This document shows, one piece after another, positions 15,431 through 23,569 of a stretch of DNA of 24,776 nucleotides (positions within the stretch are counted from its first letter, which is position 1; every line of letters begins with the position of its first letter). Source of the DNA: DASQUK01 sp046723645 (GTDB taxonomy: Bacteria > Actinomycetota > Acidimicrobiia > Acidimicrobiales > VFJN01); assembly GCA_046723645.1 (NCBI GenBank), contig JBKOUY010000183.1:1-24776 (forward strand), read 5' to 3'. The notes beneath the pieces are model-generated. The model saw nothing but the letters and a program-made list of their open reading frames with translations. It was not told the origin of the DNA and ran no database searches. The position numbers were made by a program, and so were the translations under genes.

Positions 15431-15453
15431 GGGCGGGCGCGGAACGCCCGCCC
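15431..15453 (-). terminator. Hairpin directly after the YceI stop
   Basis: GGGCGGGCG and CGCCCGCCC pair perfectly (9 bp) around the 5-nt loop CGGAA. The stem starts at the base next to the stop codon. No T-run follows, as is common for actinobacterial terminators. It probably separates yceI from the hydrolase operon. Confidence 0.65.
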
Positions 15454-16053
15454 TCACGACGTCCGGGCCGCTCTGGCGGGCACCAGTGACACGTCGAGCT
15501 CGAGGTCGACCTCCTCGGCCAAGGCGACGCCGCCGCCCGGCACCGGCGCATTCCACGTGATGCCCCAGAGGGCGCGTTGCACCTTGGCGGTCGCCTTCAG
15601 GCCGAGCCGGGGATTACCGAGCATGTCTGGCGCCCGGCCGAACACGTCGACAAGGAGCCGCACCGGCTGGGTGACGCCGCGGATCGTCATCTCGCCGGGC
15701 ACCGTGTAGCGACCCGCGGTCAGCACCGTCGCACCTCGGGAGCGGAAGGAGATCTTCGGATGGTGCTCGACGTCGAAGAAGTCCTCGCCCAGGAGGTGCG
15801 CGTCGCGCACCGCCATCGCGGTGTCGACCGACGCCGGGTCGATGTCGACGTCGATCTGCGTCGCCCCAGGATGCGCCGGATCGATCACGACCGCACCGGA
15901 GAACGAGGTGAAGCGGCCGCGCACGAGCGTGAACACCGCGTAGCGGGCGACAAACTCGAGCGCCGAGTGAGTCGGATCGACCTCCCACGTTCCCGCGAGA
16001 GGGAAGAGGTCGTCGCCGGCCCGAACGTCGATGATCGCATGGTCGTCGGACAT
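15454..16053 (-). CDS. YceI-family lipocalin-like protein
   Basis: A 199-residue YceI-domain protein. The family hallmarks are WEVDPTHSALEFVARYAVFTLVRGRF near the start, the DVDIDPASVDTA and RDAHLLGEDFFDVEHHPKISF segment in the middle, and GEMTIRGVTQPVRLLVD followed by the terminal strands. YceI proteins form a lipocalin-like barrel that binds isoprenoids or similar lipids; the physiological role is not settled. There is no signal peptide here, so unlike E. coli YceI it should be cytosolic. ATG at 16053 has CGGAGG upstream, which favours it over the longer frame beginning at 16089. It lies upstream of, and in the same direction as, the epoxide hydrolases, but a hairpin intervenes. Confidence 0.93.
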   Translation of the reverse strand: MSDDHAIIDVRAGDDLFPLAGTWEVDPTHSALEFVARYAVFTLVRGRFTSFSGAVVIDPAHPGATQIDVDIDPASVDTAMAVRDAHLLGEDFFDVEHHPKISFRSRGATVLTAGRYTVPGEMTIRGVTQPVRLLVDVFGRAPDMLGNPRLGLKATAKVQRALWGITWNAPVPGGGVALAEEVDLELDVSLVPARAARTS

Positions 16054-16219
16054 GCCCGACCTCCGCTTCATGCACACGGGGTCAGCCATCCTTCCACACG
16101 CTGCCGGGCTGGTCGGCTGCCACGTGGCGGGGACGCCGCCTTGGGATCATCGTTGATCGCCGTCCTGTCGCCAGGGCGGTGTTCGGCCAACGCATGCTGA
16201 AGGTTCGCAGGCGGTTCAC

Positions 16220-16242
16220 CCTGGCGTCCCGTCCCCGCCAGG
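16220..16242. promoter_or_regulatory. Inverted repeat upstream of the PhoX-family gene
   Basis: CCTGGCG and CGCCAGG form perfect 7-bp arms around a 9-nt spacer, ending 45 bp before the start codon. This could be an operator. It does not resemble a PHO box of direct repeats, so phosphate control is not supported by it. Confidence 0.35.
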
Positions 16243-16287
16243 TCTGCGTCGTAGTTTCGGCTCATTGACCAACCCGGGGAGGCCAAC

Positions 16288-17646
16288 ATGACCGACGCGC
16301 GGACATCGTTGAACCGCAGGACGTTCCTGCAGGGTGCGCTGGGGGCAGGGGCGGGGATCGCACTCGCCGGTCCCTTCGCCGCGCTGGGGGCACGTGCCGC
16401 CGGCGCCGCCGGTGGAGGGAAGCCATCGGGAGGCGGATACGGGCCGCTCGCGCCGGTGAAGGACCACACGACCGGCCTCGAGCTGCTCATGCTTCCGCAG
16501 GGCTTCGAGTACCTGAGCTTCGGCTGGCGCAACGACGTGATGTCAGACGGCACCCCGACCCCGAGCAACCACGACGGAATGGCGGCGTTCCGTGATGGCG
16601 ATCGCGTCCGCCTGGTGCGCAACCACGAGCGGGGCAACGGCACCCCGTTCGCTCCGGCGGATGCTACCTACGACCCCCTGGCCGGCGGCGGCACGACCAC
16701 GCTCGTGTTCGATCCGGACCGCGGCGCGCTGGTCGAGGACTATGCGAGCCTGAGTGGCACGATCCGCAACTGCGCGGGGGGACCGAACCGGGGCGGTGCC
16801 TGGCTCACGTGCGAGGAAACCACCGACATCAACGGCACCACGAGGCACGGCTACATCTTCGAGGTTCCGACCGTCGGCACCTCCAACGCCGTGCCGATTG
16901 TCGGCATGGGGCGGTTCTCGCACGAGGCCAACGCCACGGACCCCGCGACCGGGATCGTCTATGAGACCGAGGACTCGGGAAGCTCAGCGCTGTACCGCTA
17001 CGTGCCCGTCGATCCGGCCAATCTGGCTGCGGGCGGTGTGCTGCAGGCGATGGTCCTCGACGGCACGGCCGACACGCGGCTCTGGGCCACGGGCGAGAGC
17101 GCGGCCGCTGATTGGGTCGTCGTCGACGCCCCCGACTGGGGCCCCGGCGAGCCGACCCCCTGGCAGCAGGCCCAGGCCAAGGGCGCGGCACGCATCGTTC
17201 GCGGCGAGGGGGCGTGGTTCGGCGGCGGCGTCATCTACGTCGTCTCCACCGGTGGCGGGGCCGCCGGGGAGGGCCAGGTGTTCGCCTACGACCCCGCCGC
17301 TGCCACGTTCACCTGCGTCTTCGTGTCACCGTCCTCGGACGTGCTCAATGCCCCCGACAACGTGACAGTGAGCCCCCGCGGCGGCCTGGTGCTGTGCGAG
17401 GACGGAAGCGGCCGGGAGTACTTGCACGGCCTGACGCCGGACGGTGAGATCTTCCGCTTCGCCGAGAACAACGTGGTGCTCCCGCCCGAGTTCCAGGACT
17501 CCAAGGGGTACTCCGGCGACTTCACGGGCTCGGAGTGGGCCGGGGCGACGTTCGAGCCCAAGAACGGCAATTGGCTGTTCGTCAACGTCCAGAGCCCAGG
17601 CGTCACCTTCGCCATCACCGGGCCCTGGCGCAAGGGCGCCCTGTAG
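16288..17646 (+). CDS. PhoX/DUF839-family protein, Tat-exported
   Basis: A 452-residue predicted secreted phosphatase-family protein. The N-terminus is a classical twin-arginine signal: NRRTFLQ (9-15), then a hydrophobic alanine/glycine-rich stretch to about residue 40. The rest is a beta-propeller of the PhoX/DUF839 type, with NHERG, GGAWLTCEETTD, GRFSHEAN, IVYETEDSG and DNVTVSPRGGLVLCEDG, segments where metal-binding glutamates and aspartates occur. Known PhoX enzymes are calcium- and iron-dependent phosphomonoesterases that use the Tat pathway. Many DUF839 relatives are uncharacterised, so phosphatase activity is likely but not certain. ATG at 16288 follows GGGGAGG. A hairpin separates it from ftsH. 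Confidence 0.87.
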   Translation: MTDARTSLNRRTFLQGALGAGAGIALAGPFAALGARAAGAAGGGKPSGGGYGPLAPVKDHTTGLELLMLPQGFEYLSFGWRNDVMSDGTPTPSNHDGMAAFRDGDRVRLVRNHERGNGTPFAPADATYDPLAGGGTTTLVFDPDRGALVEDYASLSGTIRNCAGGPNRGGAWLTCEETTDINGTTRHGYIFEVPTVGTSNAVPIVGMGRFSHEANATDPATGIVYETEDSGSSALYRYVPVDPANLAAGGVLQAMVLDGTADTRLWATGESAAADWVVVDAPDWGPGEPTPWQQAQAKGAARIVRGEGAWFGGGVIYVVSTGGGAAGEGQVFAYDPAAATFTCVFVSPSSDVLNAPDNVTVSPRGGLVLCEDGSGREYLHGLTPDGEIFRFAENNVVLPPEFQDSKGYSGDFTGSEWAGATFEPKNGNWLFVNVQSPGVTFAITGPWRKGAL

Positions 17647-17694
17647 GCGCCCGCACCCCCTCGACGGAGCCGTCCCGGACCCACGGCCGCACGA

Positions 17695-17725
17695 CCCGTA
17701 GGCGGCCGCAGAAGCCGCCTACGGG
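17695..17725 (+). terminator. 12-bp-stem hairpin between the PhoX gene and ftsH
   Basis: CCCGTAGGCGGC pairs with GCCGCCTACGGG around a 7-nt loop. It is the strongest hairpin I found in the window. It lies 49 bp after the PhoX-family stop and ends only 19 bp before the ftsH GTG, next to the AGGGGAG ribosome-binding site. It lacks a T-run. It may terminate the upstream transcript, or it may fold in the ftsH leader. Confidence 0.7.
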
Positions 17726-17744
17726 CGGCGGCCAGGGGAGTACT

Positions 17745-19856
17745 GTGAGCGGCCTGGCTCCCGAGTCGTCCCCCTCTCCCCCGCCCCCGCCGCCACGTCC
17801 CCCCAAGAAGACGGAATCGGGCTGGCGTGTGGACCCGGCACCCGACGGGCGCGGAACGCCCGCTCCGTCCAAGCCGCCCATGATCTCCCGCTGGCGGCCG
17901 TTCATCTGGTTCGTGCTCGCCCTTCTGGCGCTGAACCTCGTGCTCTCGTTCATGACCGGCCGGCCGGAGGAGCGGAAGCGGGTGCCGTACCAGCCGTTCT
18001 TCGTCGACCAGGTCGAGGCCGGCAACGTAAAGGACATCAGCTCGCGAGCGGACTCCATCGAGGGCGAGCTGAAGCGCGAGGCGACCTTCAACCCGCCCGG
18101 CGACGCCGAGCCGGTCGCGGTCACCAAGTTCGAGACGGAGGTCCCCACATTCATCGACCCGGCCGAGCTCACCAGGCTGCTCGCCGAGAAGAACGTGGTC
18201 ATCAACGCCGAGGCGCCCGACGAGGGGCGGTCGGTGTGGCTCTCGCTTCTGCTGGGCTTTCTACCCACCATCCTCCTGGTCGGCTTCTTCGTCTGGATGT
18301 TCCGTCGCCAGACGGGTGCGGGTGGGGGCGGGATCCTGGGCGGCTTCGGCCGCTCCACGGCGCGGCGGGTCAAGCCCGGTGAGCGGGAGCGGGTCACCTT
18401 CGACGACATCGCCGGCATCGACGAGGCCGAGGACGAGCTCGTCGAGGTCGTGGACTTCCTCAAGAACCCCCAGCGCTACACCAAGGTCGGCGCACGGGTC
18501 CCCCGCGGGGTGCTGCTGTACGGGCTGCCGGGGACGGGCAAGACCCTGCTCGCCCGCGCAGTGGCGGGCGAGGCCGACGCGGCCTTCTTCTCGGCGTCGG
18601 CCTCGGAGTTCGTCGAGGCGATCGTGGGCGTGGGTGCGTCGCGGGTGCGCGATCTGTTCAAGCAGGCGAAGGAGGCGGCGCCCGCGATCGTCTTCATCGA
18701 CGAGCTGGACGCGATCGGCCGGTCTCGGTCGGGCAACGTCGGCGGGCTCAGCGGCGGTCACGACGAACGGGAGCAGACGCTGAACCAGATCCTCACCGAG
18801 ATGGACGGCTTCGAGCCCGGCACGAACGTCATCGTGCTGGGCGCGACGAACCGCCCCGAGGTCCTCGACCCCGCGCTCCTGCGCCCCGGGCGCTTCGACC
18901 GCCGCATCGCGGTCCAGCCCCCGGACCGCAAGGGTCGCGCGGAGATCCTGCGGATCCACTCCCGCTCGGTGCCACTGGCGCCCGACGTCGACCTCGACCG
19001 CATCGCGGCGTCGACGCCGGGTGCGACCGGCGCCGACCTCGCGCTGATCGTCAACGAGGCGGCGCTGTTCGCCGCCCGCCGCAATCACGCCGCGGTCGAG
19101 CAACGCGACTTCACCGACGCGATCGAGAAGATCATCCTTGGCGCCGAGCGCCAGGTGGTGATGACCGACGCGGATCGCGAGCGCACCGCCTATCACGAGT
19201 CCGGTCACGCGCTGGTGGGCATGCTCACTCCGGGCGCCGATCCGGTGCGCAAGGTCTCGATCATCCCGCGTGGCCAGGCGCTCGGCGTGACCCTTGCGAC
19301 CCCGGAGAGCGACCGCTACAGCTACCGCCAGGAGGAGCTCCTCGCGAAGATCAAGGTGGCGCTCGGCGGACGGTCCGCCGAGAAGGTCGTGTTCGGCGAC
19401 CTCACCACCGGCGCGGAGGCGGACATCCAGAACCTGACGCAGATCGCCCGCAGCATGGTTGGCCGCTGGGGCATGAGCGATGCGATCGGCGCGATCGCGG
19501 TCACCGACGGTCGCAACGACGGCTTGCTGTTGCCCGGCGCGTCACCGGCGTCGGCCACAACCCAGCAGCTGGTCGACGAGGAGGTCCGCCGACTCGTCGA
19601 CGGCGCCGAGGACGAGGTGACCGAGCTCCTGAGGCGCGAGCGCTGGCGGCTCGAGGCGCTGGCGCGCGCACTGCTCGAGCGCGAGACGCTCGACCAACCA
19701 GAGGCCTATGAGCAGGCGGGGGTCGAGCTACCCGAGCTCGATGCCGTGGACGCCGACGGCCACGCCCGATCCACGGCGCCGGTGGACGGGGACCCCGTGG
19801 CCAGGCAAGCAACGCCGACCGGGCCGGGCGGCGTACAGACTCAACCGGACAGCTGA
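17745..19856 (+). CDS. ftsH: ATP-dependent zinc metalloprotease FtsH
   Basis: A 703-residue membrane AAA+ protease that degrades misfolded membrane proteins and short-lived cytosolic regulators as a hexamer. The N-terminus is an unusual proline-rich cytosolic tail (about 1-48, SPSPPPPPPRPPKK). A transmembrane helix at 52-70, an extracytoplasmic domain to about 163, and a second helix at 166-186 follow. The AAA module has Walker A GLPGTGKT (260-267), Walker B VFIDELDA (316-323, D319/E320) and the second region of homology NRPEVLDPALLRPGRFDR (369-386) with both arginine fingers. The protease site is HESGH (H484, E485, H488), with D560 in TTGAEAD as third zinc ligand. All catalytic residues are intact. 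GTG at 17745 is chosen for its AGGGGAG ribosome-binding site, and the internal ATG at 17880 would lose only the proline tail. Confidence 0.97.
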   Translation: MSGLAPESSPSPPPPPPRPPKKTESGWRVDPAPDGRGTPAPSKPPMISRWRPFIWFVLALLALNLVLSFMTGRPEERKRVPYQPFFVDQVEAGNVKDISSRADSIEGELKREATFNPPGDAEPVAVTKFETEVPTFIDPAELTRLLAEKNVVINAEAPDEGRSVWLSLLLGFLPTILLVGFFVWMFRRQTGAGGGGILGGFGRSTARRVKPGERERVTFDDIAGIDEAEDELVEVVDFLKNPQRYTKVGARVPRGVLLYGLPGTGKTLLARAVAGEADAAFFSASASEFVEAIVGVGASRVRDLFKQAKEAAPAIVFIDELDAIGRSRSGNVGGLSGGHDEREQTLNQILTEMDGFEPGTNVIVLGATNRPEVLDPALLRPGRFDRRIAVQPPDRKGRAEILRIHSRSVPLAPDVDLDRIAASTPGATGADLALIVNEAALFAARRNHAAVEQRDFTDAIEKIILGAERQVVMTDADRERTAYHESGHALVGMLTPGADPVRKVSIIPRGQALGVTLATPESDRYSYRQEELLAKIKVALGGRSAEKVVFGDLTTGAEADIQNLTQIARSMVGRWGMSDAIGAIAVTDGRNDGLLLPGASPASATTQQLVDEEVRRLVDGAEDEVTELLRRERWRLEALARALLERETLDQPEAYEQAGVELPELDAVDADGHARSTAPVDGDPVARQATPTGPGGVQTQPDS

Positions 19857-19913
19857 CCTCAAGGGCTCGTGGGGCGGCTCGGGCGCAGCTACGGCGCGTG
19901 CCGGTTCATCACC

Positions 19914-20426
19914 TCACCGCCGTGGCGGGAGGTGGCGGGTGTGGGTGAACCTGCCCTTGCCGAAGGCGAGGACCTTGGTCGGCTCGACTGCGAAGACGAG
20001 CGCCAGGCCGCCGGCCTCGTGGTGGAAGCCATCGTCCGCCACCACGAATTGCCAGCTGCCGTCCCACTTGGTTCGCCAGGCGGCGGCGAGCCGTTCGAGC
20101 GTTGCCCGGTCGGTGACGCGGCGCGCCTCGCCTTCGACCATGACGTCGAGTCCCTGGTCCCAGCTGTTGCACCCCGTCGTCAGGACTATGTTGCGGTTCT
20201 TGTCCAGGTTGTGCGCCTTCTGCTCCGTTGGGCCGGTGGTGAAGTGGAGCGCCCCGTCCAGCCACACGGCGACCAGCGGGGTGACGTGTGGACGCCCGTC
20301 GGCACGCACGGTCGAGAGCCAGCTGAGCTGGGCCGCTTCGAGCACCTCCCGTGCCGCCGCCCACGTCGTGGGGTGCGTATCGGGATCGCTGAAGCGCTCA
20401 TCGAGCTGAGTCACGGGTTCATCCAT
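19914..20426 (-). CDS. PPOX-class flavin/F420-dependent oxidoreductase 2
   Basis: A 170-residue split-barrel protein of the pyridoxamine 5'-phosphate oxidase superfamily. Typical segments are AQLSWLSTVRADGRPHVTPLVAVWLDGALHF, the KAHNLDKNRNIVLTTG segment after it, and VMVEGEARRVTD. Members bind FMN, F420 or heme, and true pyridoxamine phosphate oxidase is longer and has extra motifs that are missing here. The cofactor is not decidable by eye. ATG at 20426 has GGAG five bases upstream; the frame extends to an ATG at 20441 that lacks support. It overlaps the upstream PPOX gene by 8 bp, so the two are translationally coupled, and it converges with ftsH. The pair might form a heteromer, but the N-terminal sequences differ strongly. 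Confidence 0.87.
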   Translation of the reverse strand: MDEPVTQLDERFSDPDTHPTTWAAAREVLEAAQLSWLSTVRADGRPHVTPLVAVWLDGALHFTTGPTEQKAHNLDKNRNIVLTTGCNSWDQGLDVMVEGEARRVTDRATLERLAAAWRTKWDGSWQFVVADDGFHHEAGGLALVFAVEPTKVLAFGKGRFTHTRHLPPRR

Positions 20427-20958
20427 CGCCACTCCGATCATCGGTGGTCGCCATCACCCCGGGAAGCCGGCCGCCGGCGAAGTCGAGGAGACCGACCCAG
20501 GCGGGACGCACGGCGATCCGGGCCATGCGGGTGACGGGCCGGTCGACCATGTCGAGGAGCTCGCGGGCGGCCTCCTCACCGAGATACTGGCGGGCCGAGA
20601 CTGCGTAGTCGGGATCGACCCCGTCGACCTCGGTGACCGACGCCTTGCCACGTATGAGCAGCGCTTGGGGCGGTTCGGCCCCGGTGTCGATCGCAACGGC
20701 CACGTCGGGCCTGGCCCGCAGCGCGGCGAGGCGTCGTGCTCCCGGGGCGGGAATGTGGGGCGCCTGGATGTACGTCGGCATCACCAGTTCCCCGTCGGTC
20801 CACTGGAACCAGGTCGGAACGATTCGCGGGGTGCCGTCGGTGGCGGTGTAGGCGACCCGAGCGGGAAGAGCAGACGCCAGGAGCTTCCGGGCCACCGGGG
20901 TCTCCAGTAGCTCCAAGCTGCCTTGCGGGATCGCTGTGGGGTCAGCGCCGGCGTTCAC
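20419..20958 (-). CDS. PPOX-class flavin/F420-dependent oxidoreductase 1
   Basis: A 179-residue protein of the same split-barrel superfamily as its downstream neighbour but only distantly similar. Recognisable parts are KLLASALPARVAYTATDGTPRIVPTWFQWTDGELVMPTY, the RRLAALRARPDVAVAIDTG helix-strand, LLIRGKASVTEVDGV and the terminal RIAVRPAWVGLLDFAGGRLPG. It probably uses FMN or F420. The start is taken as GTG at 20958, because GAAGGAG sits immediately before it. ATGs at 20976 and 20985 lie in the same frame but have no ribosome-binding site. It is the middle gene of a three-gene run (DUF899, PPOX 1, PPOX 2). Confidence 0.85.
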   Translation of the reverse strand: MNAGADPTAIPQGSLELLETPVARKLLASALPARVAYTATDGTPRIVPTWFQWTDGELVMPTYIQAPHIPAPGARRLAALRARPDVAVAIDTGAEPPQALLIRGKASVTEVDGVDPDYAVSARQYLGEEAARELLDMVDRPVTRMARIAVRPAWVGLLDFAGGRLPGVMATTDDRSGDG

Positions 20959-20991
20959 GGGATCTCCTTCCGTCATCGCCGACATGCACGA

Positions 20992-21687
20992 TCACGCGCC
21001 CTTGTCGTAGGCGTCGTGGTAGTTCCACCACTGGTAGGGCGGCGTCTGTGGGTAGCCCATCGGCGAGTCCTCCCACTCCTCCTGGCGCCCGAGCGCGGTG
21101 ATGTCGAGGTAGCTCCAGGTGCTGCCCATGTGCTCGTCGCCGCGGTCGTGGACGAAGTAGGTGCGGAAGATCTGATCGCCCTCGCGGATGAAGGCGTTGG
21201 TCCCGTGCCACTGATCCACGCCGAAGTCAGCGTCGAAATCGTCGGTGAGCGTGTACCAGGGGATGGTTTCCCATCCCATGCGTCCTTTCAGCCCTTCGAT
21301 GTCGGCCTGGGGCGCGCGCGAGACAAACGCGAGCGTCGTGTCCCGCGCGTTCAGGTGGGCGGGGTGCGCGACCTGGTCCGCCAGGAAGGAGCAGCCAATG
21401 CAGGCCCGCTGGGGGTACGCGCCGCCGCCCGCCGGGTAGGTGGTGACGTCCGGCGCGTAGAAGGCGCGGTAGACGATCAGCTGGCGCCGCCCCTCGAACA
21501 GGTCGGCGAGGCTCGCCGGACCCATCGGCCCCTCGAACCGGTAGTCCTTCTCGACCGCCATCCATGGCATCCGCCGGCGCTTTGCCGCCATGGCGTCGCG
21601 GGCCCGGGTGAGCTCCTTCTCCTCCACCAGCAGCTCCTGGCGGGCTGCTTCCCACTCCTGCGGCGAGACGATCGGCGGCTGGTTCAT
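20992..21687 (-). CDS. DUF899-family thioredoxin-like protein A
   Basis: A 231-residue protein covering the DUF899 domain (thioredoxin-like fold). It begins with the conserved EWEAARQELLVEEKELTRARD helix and RRRMPW motif, then LADLFEGRRQLIVYRAFY, and has a C96-I-G-C99 pair in the position of a thioredoxin active site. The end WSYLDITALGRQEEWEDSPMGYPQ is also typical. It is likely a thiol-dependent reductase or peroxidase-like protein, but no member I know has a proven substrate. ATG at 21687 has GGAGGAG upstream. It is the first gene of the DUF899-PPOX-PPOX run and is divergent from epoxide hydrolase 3. Confidence 0.88.
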   Translation of the reverse strand: MNQPPIVSPQEWEAARQELLVEEKELTRARDAMAAKRRRMPWMAVEKDYRFEGPMGPASLADLFEGRRQLIVYRAFYAPDVTTYPAGGGAYPQRACIGCSFLADQVAHPAHLNARDTTLAFVSRAPQADIEGLKGRMGWETIPWYTLTDDFDADFGVDQWHGTNAFIREGDQIFRTYFVHDRGDEHMGSTWSYLDITALGRQEEWEDSPMGYPQTPPYQWWNYHDAYDKGA

Positions 21688-22052
21688 TGGGGCTCCTCCG
21701 TCAGGTCGTCGTCGATGTCTCGGGTCTCGTTCCTCAACCCGGTCATCGGCGGTCCGTTCTCGATGGCACGTAGTTCCGACCGGTCGGGGCCGCAAGACTC
21801 ATCGGTCGGTGCCGACGAATCTGTGTCGGACCGGCGTGGCCGTCGGACCAGCTCACCGCCGCCGTTGGCGAGCTGCGGGCGGCCCGCGCCATGGTTCGTC
21901 AGCGCGGAACGGCGTGGCGGAGGTCGGCAGACATGCATGGCGGGCTCGGCCACCGGCCTCGGCGCGGAGATCGCGCCAATCATGCGGTGCGGGTGATGCC
22001 AAGACCGCCGGCTGCGCCCAGTATCGAACACCCCTGACTAGAGGAGGTTCTC
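21688..22052. other. Divergent intergenic region between DUF899 A and epoxide hydrolase 3
   Basis: A 365-bp gap. It contains a perfect 12-bp palindrome CCGACCGGTCGG at 21776-21787 about 90 bp upstream of the DUF899 start, and the AGGAGG ribosome-binding site of epoxide hydrolase 3 just before 22053. A leftward open frame of 115 codons spans most of it and ends in an ATGA overlap with DUF899, but its residue composition does not look like a gene. Confidence 0.5.
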
Positions 22053-23285
22053 GTGGCGGAAACGGGAGCAACAGCTGACGCGCAGCACAGCGCCGCGACT
22101 GACGACACCGGCATCCGACCGTTTCAAGTCAACGTCCCGGACGACGCGATCGAGGATCTGCGTCGGCGCATAGCCGAGACGCGCTGGCCCTCCCGGGAGC
22201 TCGTGGCCGATCGGTCGCAGGGCGTGCAGTTGGCCACGGTGCAGGAGCTCGCCCGCTACTGGACGACCGAGTACGGCTGGCGCACGTGTGAGGCGAGACT
22301 GAACGCGCTGCCGCAGTTCACGACCGAGATCGATGGGGTCGAGATCCACTTCATCCACGTCAGGTCGCGACATGAGAATGCGTTGCCGCTGATCATGACG
22401 CATGGCTGGCCCGGCTCGGTCATCGAGCTGCTGGAGACCGTCGGCCCGCTGACCGATCCGACCGCTCACGGCGGCACCCCCGAGGACGCATTCCACCTGG
22501 TGCTGCCGTCCCTGCCTGGCTACGGCTTCTCGGGTGAGCCGACCGAGCTCGGCTGGGAGAACGGCCGCATCGCACGCGCGTGGGCGGAGCTGATGGGCCG
22601 GCTCGGCTACGCGCGCTACGTCGCGCAGGGGGGCGACGTTGGCGCCGCCGTCACTGACGCGATGGGCCGCCAGGCACCCGAGGGGCTGCTCGGCATCCAC
22701 GTCAACTTGCTGGCCTTGGCGATCGCTCTCAAGGACCAACTGCCGGCGGAGTCCGAGCAGGAACGCGCGGCGCACGACGCGCTCGAAACGTTCACGACGG
22801 ACGGCTTCGGCTACTTCCTGGAGCAATCCACTCGGCCGCAAACGATCGGCTACTCGATGCTGGATTCACCCGTCGGGCTGGCGGCCTGGATGCTCGACCA
22901 CGACACGGACAGCTACTACAAGATCTCCCGCGCGTTCGTCGACGGCGAGCCCGTGGGCAATCTCACCCGGGACAACATCCTTGACAACATCACGCTGTAC
23001 TGGCTGACGGGCACCGGCGCCTCGGCCGCCCGGTGGTACTGGGAGTTCGGACGGTTCGTGGCTGCAGCCCAAGCGGCCGGCCAGGCTCCTCCGGCGGTCT
23101 CGGTTCCGGTCGGCTTCACGACGTTCCCTGGCGAGCTCTTTGCTGCTCCGCGCAGCTGGGTCGAGGCGGTCTACCCCAACGCCGCGTACTTCAACGAGGT
23201 CGGCAAGGGCGGCCACTTCGCCGCCTGGGAAGAACCGCAACTCTTCTCCGAGGAGCTACGCGCCGCGTTCGCCCCCCTGCGATAG
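22053..23285 (+). CDS. Epoxide hydrolase 3 (EHN-domain alpha/beta hydrolase, GGDV variant)
   Basis: A 410-residue third paralogue of the epoxide hydrolase family on the opposite strand from the tandem pair. It has the EHN segment IRPFQVNVPDDAIEDLRRRI (21-40), HGWP (117-120), nucleophile D195, probable acid E361 and H388 in KGGHFAAWEEP. The residue after the nucleophile is Val (GGDVGA) where both other copies have Trp. This position helps form the oxyanion hole through its backbone, so activity may be kept but the pocket altered. The middle of the lid region (NLLALAIALKDQLPAESEQ) differs sharply from hydrolases 1 and 2, which share SNMP/TNMP there. GTG at 22053 follows AGGAGG. The substrate is unknown. 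Confidence 0.94.
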   Translation: MAETGATADAQHSAATDDTGIRPFQVNVPDDAIEDLRRRIAETRWPSRELVADRSQGVQLATVQELARYWTTEYGWRTCEARLNALPQFTTEIDGVEIHFIHVRSRHENALPLIMTHGWPGSVIELLETVGPLTDPTAHGGTPEDAFHLVLPSLPGYGFSGEPTELGWENGRIARAWAELMGRLGYARYVAQGGDVGAAVTDAMGRQAPEGLLGIHVNLLALAIALKDQLPAESEQERAAHDALETFTTDGFGYFLEQSTRPQTIGYSMLDSPVGLAAWMLDHDTDSYYKISRAFVDGEPVGNLTRDNILDNITLYWLTGTGASAARWYWEFGRFVAAAQAAGQAPPAVSVPVGFTTFPGELFAAPRSWVEAVYPNAAYFNEVGKGGHFAAWEEPQLFSEELRAAFAPLR

Positions 23286-23569
23286 CGGGTCAGTCGAGGC
23301 GGCGGGCGCGTTGGAGCACCGGAGCCCGTGGTTGACCTGTTTGGCACCACGTGAGACTGCGCCCGACCGCCGGGTACCACGTTCGCACAGACGACTTCCG
23401 CGGCGGACGGCACGAGCAAGGCTTCGACGACATCGGTCGTCCGACCGGTACGCCACGGCGGCAAGGCGTACTCGCACTCGGATCGATGAGTCTCGGTACC
23501 GAGGAGCGTCTCAGTTGACAGGCTCCCAGGGAACCCGCGAGCGCACGAGACGAGACAGCGGAGGACACC
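23286..23569. promoter_or_regulatory. Upstream region of DUF899 B
   Basis: A 284-bp gap. It holds a perfect 12-bp palindrome CTCGGTACCGAG at 23492-23503 and a consensus -35 hexamer TTGACA at 23515-23520, about 50 bp before the start codon, with no clear -10 at the usual distance. These may be an operator and promoter for DUF899 B. I see no gene in the gap. Confidence 0.35.

Noticed and set aside
21684..22031. A 115-codon leftward open frame whose stop overlaps the DUF899 A start as ATGA.
   Set aside because: Its composition (many Arg, Pro, Ser and His with no recognisable motif) is that of non-coding GC-rich DNA, and the DUF899 gene has its own strong ribosome-binding site.
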